Assembly: GCA_029204225.1 (NCBI GenBank)
Contig: CM055098.1
Coordinates: forward strand, 18,757,303-18,821,302
Reading direction: 5' to 3'
Length of the DNA stretch: 64,000 nucleotides
DNA from: Diphasiastrum complanatum
Taxonomy: Eukaryota; Streptophyta; Lycopodiopsida; Lycopodiales; Lycopodiaceae
The translations under genes were made by a program, and so were the position numbers. This document shows, piece after piece, positions 45,734 through 57,915 of this stretch; within the stretch, counting starts at the first letter, position 1; the number at the start of each line of letters is the position of its first letter. The notes beneath the pieces are model-generated. The model was not told the DNA's origin. It worked only from the letters and a program-made list of their open reading frames with translations, and did no database searches.

Positions 45734-46383
45734 TGTGAAATATTTTAGATCCTTAAGATCCAATCTACTTGAATGATCTTTGGTTAGAAAGAGAAATACA
45801 CTACCAATCTCACAAATGTAGAAAAATCAGCATCTACACACAATTTGAGATGCAAACACTAATAGAACTTGATCAAACTTGAATGAAATGATTATGTACT
45901 GTTGCTATCCATACAAAACCAGCAAGCTACTGTATTTCACACGTGTGGGTCCAAAAATAGCAAATATAGATCATTCTACACATAGAATTGCAAGCAATCA
46001 CCAAGATAGTGCACCAATGGATAGTAGAACCCAAGAGAACCATGTATAAGCATGAAATGAGATAGAGAAGAGAGAATATGACTCTCTCCACGAGTTACAT
46101 CCTTTTATAGCAGGTCCAAACCCTATTTGGCCACTTGGCTTTCCCACCAAAATGCTAACCCTACCAATTTTGGGTCTAGATTCAATGTACCCAACTTATT
46201 CAAATTGAATCTACTCAAACTCGCATTCTATCTTTCCCACACTTTCAAAAAGTGTTTATTCAAATAAAATTTAGACTAATGAGCTTTGAAAAGTTAACCT
46301 CTAAGTCTAAAACAAGCTTTGGCCTCAATAAGCCAAATATGGAAATATTGCAAAATGTGATGAAACTAGTTGAATCTTTCACA
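45734..46383 (-). repeat. Copia-3 3' LTR
   Basis: Plus-strand start TGTGAAATATTTT, end CTTTCACA. CACACGTGTG is at 45938-45947. The minus-strand TATA box CTATAAAAGG at about 46108-46118 is followed by a pyrimidine-rich (CT) stretch at about 46060-46090. Confidence 0.94.
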
Positions 46384-46401
46384 CTCCCTCTTCAACTAGT
46401 T
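46384..46401 (-). other. Copia-3 polypurine tract region
   Basis: The minus strand reads GTTGAAGAGGGAG against the LTR, a purine-rich but interrupted tract. Confidence 0.6.
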
Positions 46402-46938
46402 TTAGCATAGACTTTGATAATACTCCAAGTGAATCCTATGCTTCATGAACAAGTCTTTTCCCAATGCTTTCGTGAAGATATCAGCTACACATTCCCTTGA
46501 AGACACATGTTGAAGCTCCACCTCCTTTGCAATGACTCGCTCCCTCACAAAATGATATTGTATCTCAATATGCTTGCTCCTAGCATGAAAGATAGGATTG
46601 GATGCCATTCTTTGGGCTGATTGATTGTCACAAAAGATGATTGGGCTCTCTGAAAAATCCAGCAAGTGAAGATCCTTGATCATCCTTTCGATCCATACCA
46701 TCTCCTTTGTGCAATGTGTAAGAGCTTTGTACTCGGGCTCACTAGATGACAATGAGATAGTGGCTTGTTTCTTTGACATCCATGATATAGCTCCATCACC
46801 TATGAAAATACAATAAGCACTAATGGATTTCCTATCCATTACATCTCTAGCATAGTCCAAATCTGAAAATCCAAAAAGATTAGGTGATGATCCCTCATAC
46901 AATATGCCAAAATCTTGAGTTCCAATGATGTACCTCAA
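46402..46938 (-). pseudogene. Copia-3 RNase H domain
   Basis: 178 open codons. RYIIGTQDFGILYEGSSPNL leads into DLDYARDVMDRKSISAYC, SWMSKKQATISLSSSEPEYK, FCDNQSAQRMASNPIFHARS and the ECVADIFTKALGKDLFMK end. The conserved catalytic acidic residues appear present. It begins abruptly after the unrecognised region, with no reverse transcriptase in front, so it is a separated fragment. Confidence 0.85.
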
Positions 46939-46949
46939 AACTCGCTTTC

Positions 46950-47955
46950 CTAGCTTCCAATGCGCCTAGCATAGTTTTTGCCAATAGAACTTTGATCCAT
47001 CATAAAAATGATCTTCTTCCTAAGAATAGATCTCCTTTCAATGATCATGTAATTCTCAAAATAGAAACAACCATAATTGATATAGAGAATAGTGTCCACT
47101 TGGGATGCTTCACTATTTCTTACATCAATTTTACATATCAAGATGTGACTAGAACATGAAGAATCAAATAGAATGTAAATGAAATGATTCCACCATGCTT
47201 CCAACTTTGAATACTCTGGAAAAATACAGCAAACAAACAATAAATGTGAGTGATCAACTTTTGCTTGCATGTCTCCTCCTCCTTTGTCCTTTGTTGCCTT
47301 GTATCCACCATGATACTCCATGAATGAGCCTCCATCTTCATCTTGCCATAAGATGCCATCATCACTTGATGACTTGGCCATGAATGAGTGACATAATGAG
47401 CCTCCAATAGCTTCATTTCCATCAGCAAAATCAGCCAAGAATTCTAGTACAAATCCAACATCAAAACAATGCTCACCAATGTAGCTACTTTCACCATATC
47501 TTGACAATTTGCACACATCCGCATGAAATTGCTCAAACATGAGATAGAGCAAGTAAAGTAAACTTGAACAACACTTCCTTGCTGCTCCTTTGACCTTACT
47601 TGAGTCTTCAATATGCTGTAAAAACAAATCCATAACACCTTTGCCAATTACCTCTCCTTTGATGCTCTTGACTAGCTCCAAATTGCCACCTTCTCTTTTG
47701 ACTAGTTGAAGCGCTTCGAGAATCAACTTCTTGATCTTCAACTTGATCATCAAAGTCATTGAACAAACTTTGTTTTCCAGATCCAATTTTTGATTTTACA
47801 GCAAGATAACATCCATCCACTTGCATAGCTCCATGTACACAAGAAGATCTTCCAAAAGAGGTTCCATTCTTCATAAGAGATTGATACTCAAGATCCATTG
47901 CTTGGATCCACTCCTCTTCTTTCCTTGCTTGATCTACACTTGTAGGCTCATCCAA
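46950..47955 (-). CDS. Copia-3 unrecognised region in place of reverse transcriptase
   Basis: Two overlapping open frames (47608-47955 and 46950-47786, the latter opening at TTG, so not a proven start). The first 30 codons are copia linker (DEPTSVDQARKEEEWIQAMD, EYQSLMKNG), then the sequence departs from any retroelement enzyme. Readable pieces are FEQFHADVCKLSRYGESS, an acidic HHH-poor middle with SSSDDGILWQDEDGGSF, and KIDVRNSEASQVDTI. The last matches the SEASKVDTY motif of Copia-2 in DNA as well as protein (47091-47114 against 12611-12634, 23 of 24 bases the same). A captured host segment or a family-specific protein are both possible. Confidence 0.5.
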
Positions 47956-47987
47956 AGAGGTTCGAAAAGCAACATAATTTCCAGAAA

Positions 47988-49859
47988 CTACTTGCTTACC
48001 CTTTTGATCATATGTGAGCCTTGAAGGTACTTGTCTTTCTCTTGATTGTGGAAAATCCTTTCAGCCACTCCATTTTGTTGTGGGGTCCTTGATGTTGTAT
48101 ACTCCCTCTTGATCCCATGCTCATCACAAAATGCCTTGAACTTGTTAGATATGTACTCACCACCATTGTCACCTCTCAAGCACTTGATCTTTGTGGAAAA
48201 TTGGTTCTCCCTTGCATTCTTGAACTTGACAAAGACAGCATACACTTCATCCTTGCTCTTTAGTAGATAGATCCAACAAAATCTACTAAAATCATCAATG
48301 AATGCTATATACATCTTAGCTCCACTATTGCTAATTGTAGTAAATCCATGAATATCCGAATGTACAAGTTGAAAAGGCTTTGTAGATCTAGAAATAGATC
48401 TAGTATAAGGTAGTCTATGTGACTTAGACAAAGCACAAGACTCACAAACATGCTTGTCATTACTTAAGGAACTTGGAAGACCAATCACAACCTTCTTCCT
48501 TGCCATTACCTCCAATGACTTGAAGTTGAGGTGTCCCATCCTTTTGTGCCAAACCTCTTGAATAGAAATTTGCTCCCTTGCAACACATCCAACTTGGTTA
48601 GCAATAACACAAGCATCAAGTTTGAACAACTTCCCTTGCCTTCTACCTTTTCCAATCAAGACATCCTTCCTTTTGATCAAACAAGCATCTCCATCAAACT
48701 CCACCTTGAGGCCCTTACTTAGCATTTGACTCACACTAAGCAAATTCTTGGTAATAGATGGAATAAACAAGACATCCTCCAAATGAACATTCCTATTTGT
48801 AGAGAGAGAAATAGGAATTGTGCCAATCCCTTTGATTGCACACTCACCATCATTGGCCGTGTAGATCACCCTCTTGTCATCTCCATATGCCAACAAAGAA
48901 GTGAAGTACTCTTTGTGAAAGGTCATGTGTGAACTTGCTCCACTGTCAATCCACCAAGGATCTAGATCTCCATCATTAGCAAGCATACATGAAGACATCA
49001 CAAAAGCATCATCATTTGCATCTTGCACATCCAAATCATCCTCATCAAGAGTAAGATTACCTTGCTTGTCTCCTTGATCTCTCTTCTTCTTGTAGCACTC
49101 AGTTGCAAAGTGTCCTTTGATGCCACAATAGAAGCACTTGAGCTTTGATCTATCCTTCTTTTTGCCACTTGAAGAAGCATCCACTTGATCTTGCCATTTA
49201 GACCACTTGCTTTTGGTTCTGCCCTTGAATTTGCCCTTTGTGAACATAGCATCCTCTTGAAGTGTCGATGTAGATCCACCTCTTGATTGAAGCCTATATT
49301 CCTCATTGATCAAGATCTCTTGAAGATCCATCAAACTTGGCAAAGTCTTTTGAATAGCAATACTTTGAGCAATGTTAGCATGAGCATCCAACAAGCCATT
49401 AAGAATCACTTGAATAGGCTCTCCTTCCTTAATGCTTTCATCTGTACAAGCTAACTCATCATTCAATGCTTTCATTCTCAAAACAAAAGTACTTGGACTT
49501 TCTTCATTATTTTGCAAACAAGAAAAGATTTGCCTTCTTAGAGTCAACACTTTAGAAGTAGACTTGGATTCATAAAGCTTCTTCAATGAATTCCAAGCTT
49601 CCAAAGATGATGTGCACTTACCAACTTCCTTGAGAAGTTCATTGGTAACATTCATCTTTATCATGTGTAGAGCCTTCTTGGACCTCTTGTCATACCTCAA
49701 TTGATCTTGTGGTGTTGCTGGTCTCTCCTCCAAACCTACAACAATATCCAAAATATCATTCATCTCAAGAAGTGACTCCATCCTCACTTTCCATAATGAA
49801 TAGTTACTTGAGGTAAGCCTATCATTGGCTTCCAACATGACTCCAATTGAGGTTGCCAT
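47988..49859 (-). CDS. Copia-3 gag-protease-integrase polyprotein, 3' truncated
   Basis: 623 codons open from ATG at 49859. In order: gag start MATSIGVMLEANDRLTSSNY, capsid motif ALHMIKMNVTNELLKEVGKC, zinc knuckle CFYCGIKGHFATEC (about 49095-49140), protease DSGASSHM (about 48925-48960), integrase zinc-binding WHKRMGHLNF to CESC, and catalytic motifs HSDIHGF, RGDNGGEY and NGVAER (about 48060-48370). Immediately after NGVAER a deletion joins the frame out of phase to linker sequence from upstream of reverse transcriptase, so the C-terminal part of integrase is missing. Gag and protease look intact and could still be made. Confidence 0.88.
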   Translation of the reverse strand: MATSIGVMLEANDRLTSSNYSLWKVRMESLLEMNDILDIVVGLEERPATPQDQLRYDKRSKKALHMIKMNVTNELLKEVGKCTSSLEAWNSLKKLYESKSTSKVLTLRRQIFSCLQNNEESPSTFVLRMKALNDELACTDESIKEGEPIQVILNGLLDAHANIAQSIAIQKTLPSLMDLQEILINEEYRLQSRGGSTSTLQEDAMFTKGKFKGRTKSKWSKWQDQVDASSSGKKKDRSKLKCFYCGIKGHFATECYKKKRDQGDKQGNLTLDEDDLDVQDANDDAFVMSSCMLANDGDLDPWWIDSGASSHMTFHKEYFTSLLAYGDDKRVIYTANDGECAIKGIGTIPISLSTNRNVHLEDVLFIPSITKNLLSVSQMLSKGLKVEFDGDACLIKRKDVLIGKGRRQGKLFKLDACVIANQVGCVAREQISIQEVWHKRMGHLNFKSLEVMARKKVVIGLPSSLSNDKHVCESCALSKSHRLPYTRSISRSTKPFQLVHSDIHGFTTISNSGAKMYIAFIDDFSRFCWIYLLKSKDEVYAVFVKFKNARENQFSTKIKCLRGDNGGEYISNKFKAFCDEHGIKREYTTSRTPQQNGVAERIFHNQEKDKYLQGSHMIKRVSK

Positions 49860-50444
49860 GTAGCAATGACCTGATCTTCTCTTTCAATCTGCTTCAATGA
49901 ACAAAGCACTCCTTTGAACAACAACAAATGCTTTCAAAAGAAATCACCAAGATTTGAAACTATCTCACAAATTCTCTTCTAGCACTTATCCAAGCAAATC
50001 AACACATAGAATCATGGAATCTCGATCAACCTATGATCTATCCTCAATCTAATGACTTTTGCCACTTCCTAAGATTGAAACACAATCAAATGAAGTCCAA
50101 CAAGCTCACTATCTAGAGATCCAATCAAAATTAGGGTTTTGACAAAATTACAAAAAATTGACTATTCCAAATCTACATGCAAATGCTGAAAATTTGATAT
50201 GCAATCTATAAGCCACCACTTAGGCTGAACCAATGATCCACAAATCGGACAAATCCAGTATGTGAATTCAAAAATCGGAATTGAACAAGTATATTGACCT
50301 ATTTAGTGTTTTGATCTACAGAAGATCCAATCTACAAAAGCAAAAACTCTGATTTTGGTGTAGAATCCTCTCTAGCATGCTCTAGACTTGATATCTTCAC
50401 CGAATCATTGATAGATCTGATTTCCTCCTTCATAACCTGAAACA
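49860..50444 (-). other. Copia-3 untranslated leader
   Basis: Non-coding stretch between the primer site and the gag ATG. No signal recognised. Confidence 0.6.
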
Positions 50445-50459
50445 CAAACTCTGATACCA
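50445..50459 (-). other. Copia-3 primer binding site
   Basis: The minus strand reads TGGTATCAGAGTTTG next to the 5' LTR, the initiator-tRNA type site. Confidence 0.9.
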
Positions 50460-51108
50460 TGTGAAAGATTTCAGATCCTTAAGATCCAATCTACTTGAAT
50501 GATCTTTGGTTAGAAAGAGAATTACACTACCAATCTCACCAATGTAGAAAAATCAGCATCTACACACAATTTGAGATGCAAACACTAATAGAACTTGATC
50601 AAACTTGAATGAAATGATTATGTACTGTTGCTGTCCGTACAAAACCAGCAAGCTACTGTATTTCACACGTGTGGATCCAAAAATAACAAATATAGATCAT
50701 TCTACACATAGAATTGCAAGCAATCACCAAGATAGTGCACCAATGGATAGTAGAACCCAAGAGAACCATGTATAAGCATGAAATGAGATAGAGAAGAGAG
50801 AAGATGACTCTCTCCATGAGTTACATCTTTTATAGCAGGTCCAAACCCTATTAGGCCACTTGGCTTTCTCACCAAAATGCTAACCCTACCAATTTTGGGT
50901 CTAGATTCAATGTACCCAACTTATTCAAATTGAATCTACTCAAACTCGTATTCTATCTTTCCCACACTTTCAAAAAGTGTTTATTCAAATGAAATTTAGA
51001 CTAATGAACTTTGAAAAGTCAACCTCTAAGTCTAAAACAAGTTTTAGCCACAATATGCCAAATATGGAAATATTGCAAAATGTGATGAAACTAGGTGAAT
51101 CTTTCACA
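50460..51108 (-). repeat. Copia-3 5' LTR
   Basis: The promoter-bearing copy. CACACGTGTG is at 50664-50673. The TATA-like CTATAAAAG on the minus strand at about 50830-50840 is followed by a pyrimidine-rich stretch in the sense strand. TSD AAGCT follows. Confidence 0.94.
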
Positions 51109-52690
51109 AAGCTTTGGCAATGGTTTATGTAGTTCAGAAATTTTGCCATTATCTCTTGGGAAAGCTTTTTGCTTTCTTCATCAATCATCAAGCACTTCTC
51201 TACCTTATCAACAAAACTTGCACAACTGGTTGAATTACTCGTTGGATATTGTTATTGCAAGAATTTGAGTTTCGGATTGTTGTTCGAAAGGGCGTTCAAT
51301 ATTTTTTAGCAGATCATTTATCCCAAATCCCTAATCTAACAACTCTTGATCAAGAGCAACTATGATTTACCCGATGCCATCTTGTTTCAAGTTGACTATA
51401 CCCCTATTTGGGCAAGGGATATTACTGAATATTTGACTTCAGGGTAGATGGATCCATCTTTATCTAAACTCGAACAACGTGCGTTGATCATCAAAACAAC
51501 ACCTTATACATTGATTGTAGGACAACTTTACAAGCAAGAGTTAGATGGGATCATCCGACAATGTCTTACTGAAGGTGAAATAGCCTCCAACATATCCTTA
51601 ACACATGAAGGTGTTGGAGCTGGTCATTTCTCTTCTGAAATGACCGCCAAAAAAATTCTTTTAGTCGGATTTTGGTGGCCAACCCTCTTCAAAGATACCC
51701 ACAACTACGTAAAGGCCTGTGATATTTGTCAAAGGACAAAACGCCCCCAAAAATTCAACTTTTTGTCTTTGCACCCTGTCATGACTGATCAAGCCTTCCA
51801 GAAATAGGGAAGTGATTATGTTGGCCCTATTAGTACCGTTGTCAAGCACACTCAAGACAAATATATTGTCGTTGCTATAGATTACTATACCAAATGGGTT
51901 GAAGCTAGAGCCGAAGCTAGAGTCGTTTGCAATGTTGACGCTCGTTCCACTACAAAAATTTTCTATGAACATGCTATTGTTCGTTTCGGATGTCCTCTAG
52001 AGCTTATGAGCGATAGGGGTACACATTTTCTTAACTCTGTCATAGTCGATCTACTCTCAAAATTTGTTGTTGTACATAGCAAAAGTTCTCTGTATTATCT
52101 ACGATGCAATGGCCAAGCAGACTCCACCAACAAAATCTTATGTGGTGTTCTAACCAAGACCGTCGAGTCTAACTGTACCGATTGGGAATTAAAACTCCAC
52201 GCCGCTCTGCGGGCATATCATACTACCCCAAAAAGGGCTACAAGTTTAACTCCTTTCCAACTCGTATATGGCCAGGAAGCAGTCATGTCTGTGGAATTCC
52301 ATGTTCCATCCCTACAAGTAGCATATAATCTAGAGCTAGATAATCGACGAATTCTAGCTAATAGATTATTCCATCTAGAACAACTTTGTGAAACATGATG
52401 GATCAGCATCCATACTCAACAAGTCCACAAACATTGACATAAGGCATGGCATGATCGATCATTGAAACTCAAGGAATTCCAGATCGGAGATAAGGTCTTT
52501 CTATACTAAGCCAAAGCATTTAAGGGCAAACTAAAGTTTTCCGGACAAGGGCCATATGTAATTCAAAAAATATTTGCCTCTGGATATGTACAACTCCAAA
52601 CCTTACCAAGTGAACCCTTAAACATTGTGGTTAATGGAAGCAGACTTAGAAAATATTACGAACCCTGTTATTATCTTGATATGTACTAAC
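51109..52690 (+). pseudogene. Gypsy C RNase H end and integrase, broken
   Basis: Starts with the RNase H motif KALAMVY and, after stops and frame changes, FEFRIVVRKGVQYFLADHLS. Integrase follows from 51448: the zinc-binding part HEGVGAGHF to CDICQRTKRP, a TAG at 51805, then the core with AIDYYTKW (about 51873), MSDRGTHF (about 52000-52020) and NGQADSTNK (about 52108-52134). The third catalytic position, normally Glu in the GQAES motif, is Asp here (GAC 52120-52122). YHTTPKRATSLTPFQLVYG and a C-terminal FQIGDKVFLY domain follow. TGA at 52396 and 52435 and TAA at 52507 interrupt it; the related gypsy D copy has CGA or CAA at these places. Confidence 0.85.
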
Positions 52691-53389
52691 TTTTTCATTT
52701 TCTATTTGTTGTTTTTCTATTGTTACTTTTTGCTTACTACATACTTGTCATTTGCAAATTTTTGGTATGTTTCTTTGTTCAGACAATCAAGATATCATCA
52801 GCTTAGTGATTCACTCAGTCTTTTTCTATGCAACCACCAAGATTCCATTCTTTTCTAAATTTTTGATGCACAATAATACAAGACAAAATTTGCCTAGACC
52901 AATTTCACTGAGTACGATTTATCTATCACATTAGCAAATTCTAGTACAGAGTCAAACATTCCAGAAACAGAAAAAAACAATTATTTCTCTTTAGATCCTC
53001 ACTAAGAGAATTTGCAACTAATTTGTTGAGTCTCAGAATGTGATACATGATTTTTCTATTACATCTGCGAATTTTGATCACTTCCATGTTTGTACTATCA
53101 GAGAATTCAACCCATTTTTGTACAAAAATAACTCGTAGGAACTCGTAGGACCATCAAAACTCTGTCTCACAATCATGAACCTCATTGAAAGATCGTGGGC
53201 ACTGACGGCGAGTACTAGGTGAATTTGTGATTTCTTGTCCAGAAAAATCTATATATAGGCCTCACCCATTCCTCCCACGAGTTCATTCAAGATTTATAAT
53301 GGAGAGATTATGTTGAAAATTTTCAAAAATTTCAAAACTTCCTAAAACTCTTACCATACTTTTCAGCACAAATGCACACTGTTATCATG
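52691..53389. other. Non-coding region with a TATA box
   Basis: No ORF is supported. It may include the 3' end or LTR of gypsy C. A short duplicate, AACTCGTAGG, occurs twice at about 53128-53148. Confidence 0.4.
53249..53259 (+). promoter_or_regulatory. TATA box upstream of the unassigned ORF
   Basis: CTATATATAGG, a strong plant TATA box, about 130 bp before the ATG at 53390. It could serve this ORF directly or be part of an LTR promoter. Confidence 0.55.
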
Positions 53390-54124
53390 GCCTCTGGAGA
53401 TTCCTCACTCTCGCTGCATCGCCGTAAGGCCCCAAAACCTTATACGAGCGATATTTTCTTGATCACCATAAAGAATTATCTTGCAACTCTCACCTCGGCC
53501 AAGGATATTCTCGCCATCCTTGGCTTTGATCTTACATATTTCACTAATCAGCATAATGAGAGCTTGGTGTGAGTAGCATATTCCACTTATTCCGCGGAAT
53601 TTTACTCTTTCTGGGTAACCTCAAACGATGGCAGCTATGTCTCATCGACCTCTCTCCAGACCATCTATAGGGCGTTCCCTAACACTGGGGAGACGATTCA
53701 TGGCAAAGGCACAAACTATGATCCAAATTACTTCAAGAAGTTCCTGATGGATGATGGCAAGACCATTGCGCAGACAAACGACGACATTGCCATAAAGCTC
53801 ATCAAGGACCCTAACATCCGGACAGTCGCAGAAATTATCAATGCAATAGTTGAAGTACATATTGCCCGAGTGCATCACATTCCAACCAACGATATCTTTT
53901 CCTTAACTATCACGCTGGACGACTCCACTCAGACTTACAAGTGGGCTGAGAAAATTCATGAGAAGTTATGTTTGGCCTTGAAATCCAAAAAACCCACCAC
54001 CAAGTGTGGATACCTATTACATATGGTGGTCCAAAAACACATGGGACAACGAACGGTCATAGTTGTCAAAGAGCTAGAAGAAATAGTTCTCAAAGAGGAA
54101 ACATATCCTAGTACCAAGAAGTAG
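53390..54124 (+). pseudogene. Unassigned 244-codon ORF with one in-frame stop
   Basis: ATG at 53390 (or 53372 in the same frame). The reading frame is continuous to TAG at 54122 except for TGA at 53570-53572. The predicted protein (MASGDSSLSLHRRKAPKPY start, a YFKKFLMDDGKTIAQTNDD segment, and a basic and acidic C-terminus KELEEIVLKEETYPSTKK) shows no domain I recognise: no zinc knuckle, protease, or polymerase motif. It sits between gypsy C and gypsy D on the same strand and could be an accessory retroelement ORF or a host gene remnant. Confidence 0.45.
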
Positions 54125-55387
54125 GCCAGTCCACAAGTATTCATCTCGGATGGAGTTCAGATGCGATCACTGGACACTGCCAACTGAATCACTCCTACAG
54201 TCCTCCAGAGTGTAGTTAGTCACTACTGATCTACGTTCATAAATTAATACAACATTCAACATGGTTTCAACCAAAGTGCAGAATTCAAAATGAACAAGAA
54301 GAAACTCAGACGCGCGATTAACAACAGAAACATTTGCATTCGTGATTAGACACAACACAAATTGATATGTGCACAAAGGCTACAATATCATCTATTGATT
54401 TTTTTTCTCTAATTCTTTGAACACTACGTGCATATCCATGCAGTGCATTGGCGTGAGAGAAACGTGGTCCTCTCACGAGTAATCGTCTCGCTTTACTAGC
54501 GGACAGTTGGATCTTCAAATCCTAGACAGAATTGTCTTCGCACGCAGGTGGACAAGTATTCTGTATTTTTCGTCTTGATTGCTTACTAGCATCAGACTAT
54601 TTCATTGTTGCACTATATGTGTATTCTGTTGATCTATATGTCAAGTATCATCCAGTAAGCATGGTCGCTCTATGTAAATCTAAGATTAGAGTGATTAAGC
54701 AACTAGTCAAGGAGTTACAAGAGTGGCAGATTAGCCACGACCTAGGAAATATCTGCTAACGTCATGCCATCAGATCAAATCTTTGTACTTCTGGGTACTT
54801 GCGTACGAGTTTCGTTTTGCTCGTATGCCTTTCTCTCGTACTGGACCGCAAAGGAATATCGTTCGTGGATCTTTCCTATTTGCGAATCATTCGTCTTCAT
54901 CTCCTTTGACTTTTGTGTTCGCAAAACTCTTCGTGTTTCGTGTCTCCAAATTTTTGAGTTCGCGAACATCTTCGTCAGGTTGAGGGCTGAAAGCTAACAA
55001 GGCTTTGTAGTTGGAAACATTTTGTTTCTTCATCGAATTCTCTGGCATTGGCGCTCCTGGTGAATCTAGATTTTGGAACTCCATATCGGTGATTTGTCAA
55101 TGCTCTTTATTGTAGTTTGGTGGCTCGACTCCATTGCCTAATATCTTTTATGCTCTTATGATGTCTGGAATCGGTTAGGAGAATCTTCACAAGAAGCTTC
55201 TAACAATCAAGGGAGGCATAAGCCATTGTCCCTTGTTAGTCTAACGTGTAGGAAAAACATAGACCCTTGAAATTAGTCAAGGTTGTTACATTACCATGGA
55301 TCTTTATCAAGGGAGTTAAGTGGATAAGCTTCAAACTTGGATGGCTTAGATTCATTAGGGCAAAATGCAATTGGGCGGCCAGCCGAC
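54125..55387. other. Region with TTCGT-rich stretch and gypsy-like primer site
   Basis: At 54795-54980, short TTCGT, CTCGTA and TTCGCGAA words recur about a dozen times. CTCTGGCA at 55041-55047 followed by T and TGGCGCTCCTGGTG at 55049-55062 resembles an LTR end with a gypsy primer site, so a truncated 5' LTR may lie here. No coding frame is supported. Confidence 0.4.
55049..55062 (+). other. Possible gypsy primer binding site
   Basis: TGGCGCTCCTGGTG, one base after a CA that could be an LTR end. The site starts with the TGGCGC of plant gypsy primer sites but diverges after that. Confidence 0.35.
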
Positions 55388-55397
55388 TATAAATATA
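55388..55397 (+). promoter_or_regulatory. TATA box before a CT tract
   Basis: TATAAATATA followed about 97 nt later by the (CT)n tract at 55494, the same order as in the gypsy B LTR and copia LTRs. Confidence 0.55.
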
Positions 55398-55488
55398 GGT
55401 CATTGTACATGTTTTTAGTAGTTTTATTGAGAAAAAGTTTGCTTGAGAGGTGGTGCCCTCTATTTTTTTCTCTCTCTTCTCTTCTCTT

Positions 55489-57413
<1,925 letters not shown>

Positions 57414-57422
57414 CATAAAAGG
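57414..57422 (+). promoter_or_regulatory. TATA box of the gypsy D 5' LTR
   Basis: ATAAAAGGA, about 490 bp before the primer site, similar to the gypsy B arrangement (about 425 bp). Confidence 0.5.
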
Positions 57423-57902
57423 AGAGGTATTTGCCTTGTAAATAACACTTTTCAGATTAAGCTATCAAGTTCTCTATTTTTAAGATTATCTCTCTATTTC
57501 ATTTTTGTTCCCTTTGGGAAGGTGCATAGCTTGAGGGAAGGTGCTCGGGCCTCCTCTTACCTCGTTCTCATTGGTTTGTATTGTGGCATGTATTTTGTTG
57601 ATTGATTATTAGTTAGCCACAATCTTCCATTCTAATTCCCTTCGGGTGTTAATCTAGGATTTAGTTTAATCACCTTGCTAGTTGGGTAAGCCTTAGTAAG
57701 GTTTTGTATTTTGTCATCTGAGTTAGTTTCATTTCTATTTCGAGCACTGGTTGGGTAAGCCTTAGTGCTTTCATCATTATTTTATATTTCTGCACTCCGT
57801 TTGAAGCTTGGCAGAAACTTAGAAAGTGGACGATCCTCTCTACTACACCACATCGTGAGTAGATCTAGCCAAATATTCGCAAATCAGATTTACTTCCAAC
57901 GT

Positions 57903-57915
57903 TGGCACCATTCCG
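57903..57915 (+). other. Gypsy D primer binding site, degenerate
   Basis: TGGCACCATTCCG differs by two changes from the TGGCGCCATTGCCG site of gypsy B. Confidence 0.6.

Larger units (their letters stand above)
45734..51108 (-). mobile_element. Copia-3: LTR retrotransposon with reverse transcriptase replaced by unknown sequence
   Basis: LTRs of 650 and 649 bp (45734-46383 and 50460-51108), nearly identical, with the target duplication AAGCT at 45729-45733 and 51109-51113. On the minus strand: primer site, leader, intact gag-protease-integrase start, then a junction inside integrase, about 1 kb of unrecognised coding sequence, and an RNase H tail. YVDD and all central reverse transcriptase motifs are missing. 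The near-identical LTRs indicate recent movement, which must have used enzymes supplied by another element. Confidence 0.92.
44096..52690 (+). mobile_element. Gypsy C: decayed Ty3/gypsy element split by Copia-3
   Basis: Coding pieces in order on the plus strand: gag with zinc fingers (44371-45041), reverse transcriptase (45340-45733), RNase H and integrase (51109-52690). The RNase H motif TTEREA just before 45734 continues as KALAMVY after 51108 when Copia-3 and one AAGCT copy are disregarded. It is closely related to gypsy D (58761-64000). LTRs could not be assigned. Confidence 0.75.
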
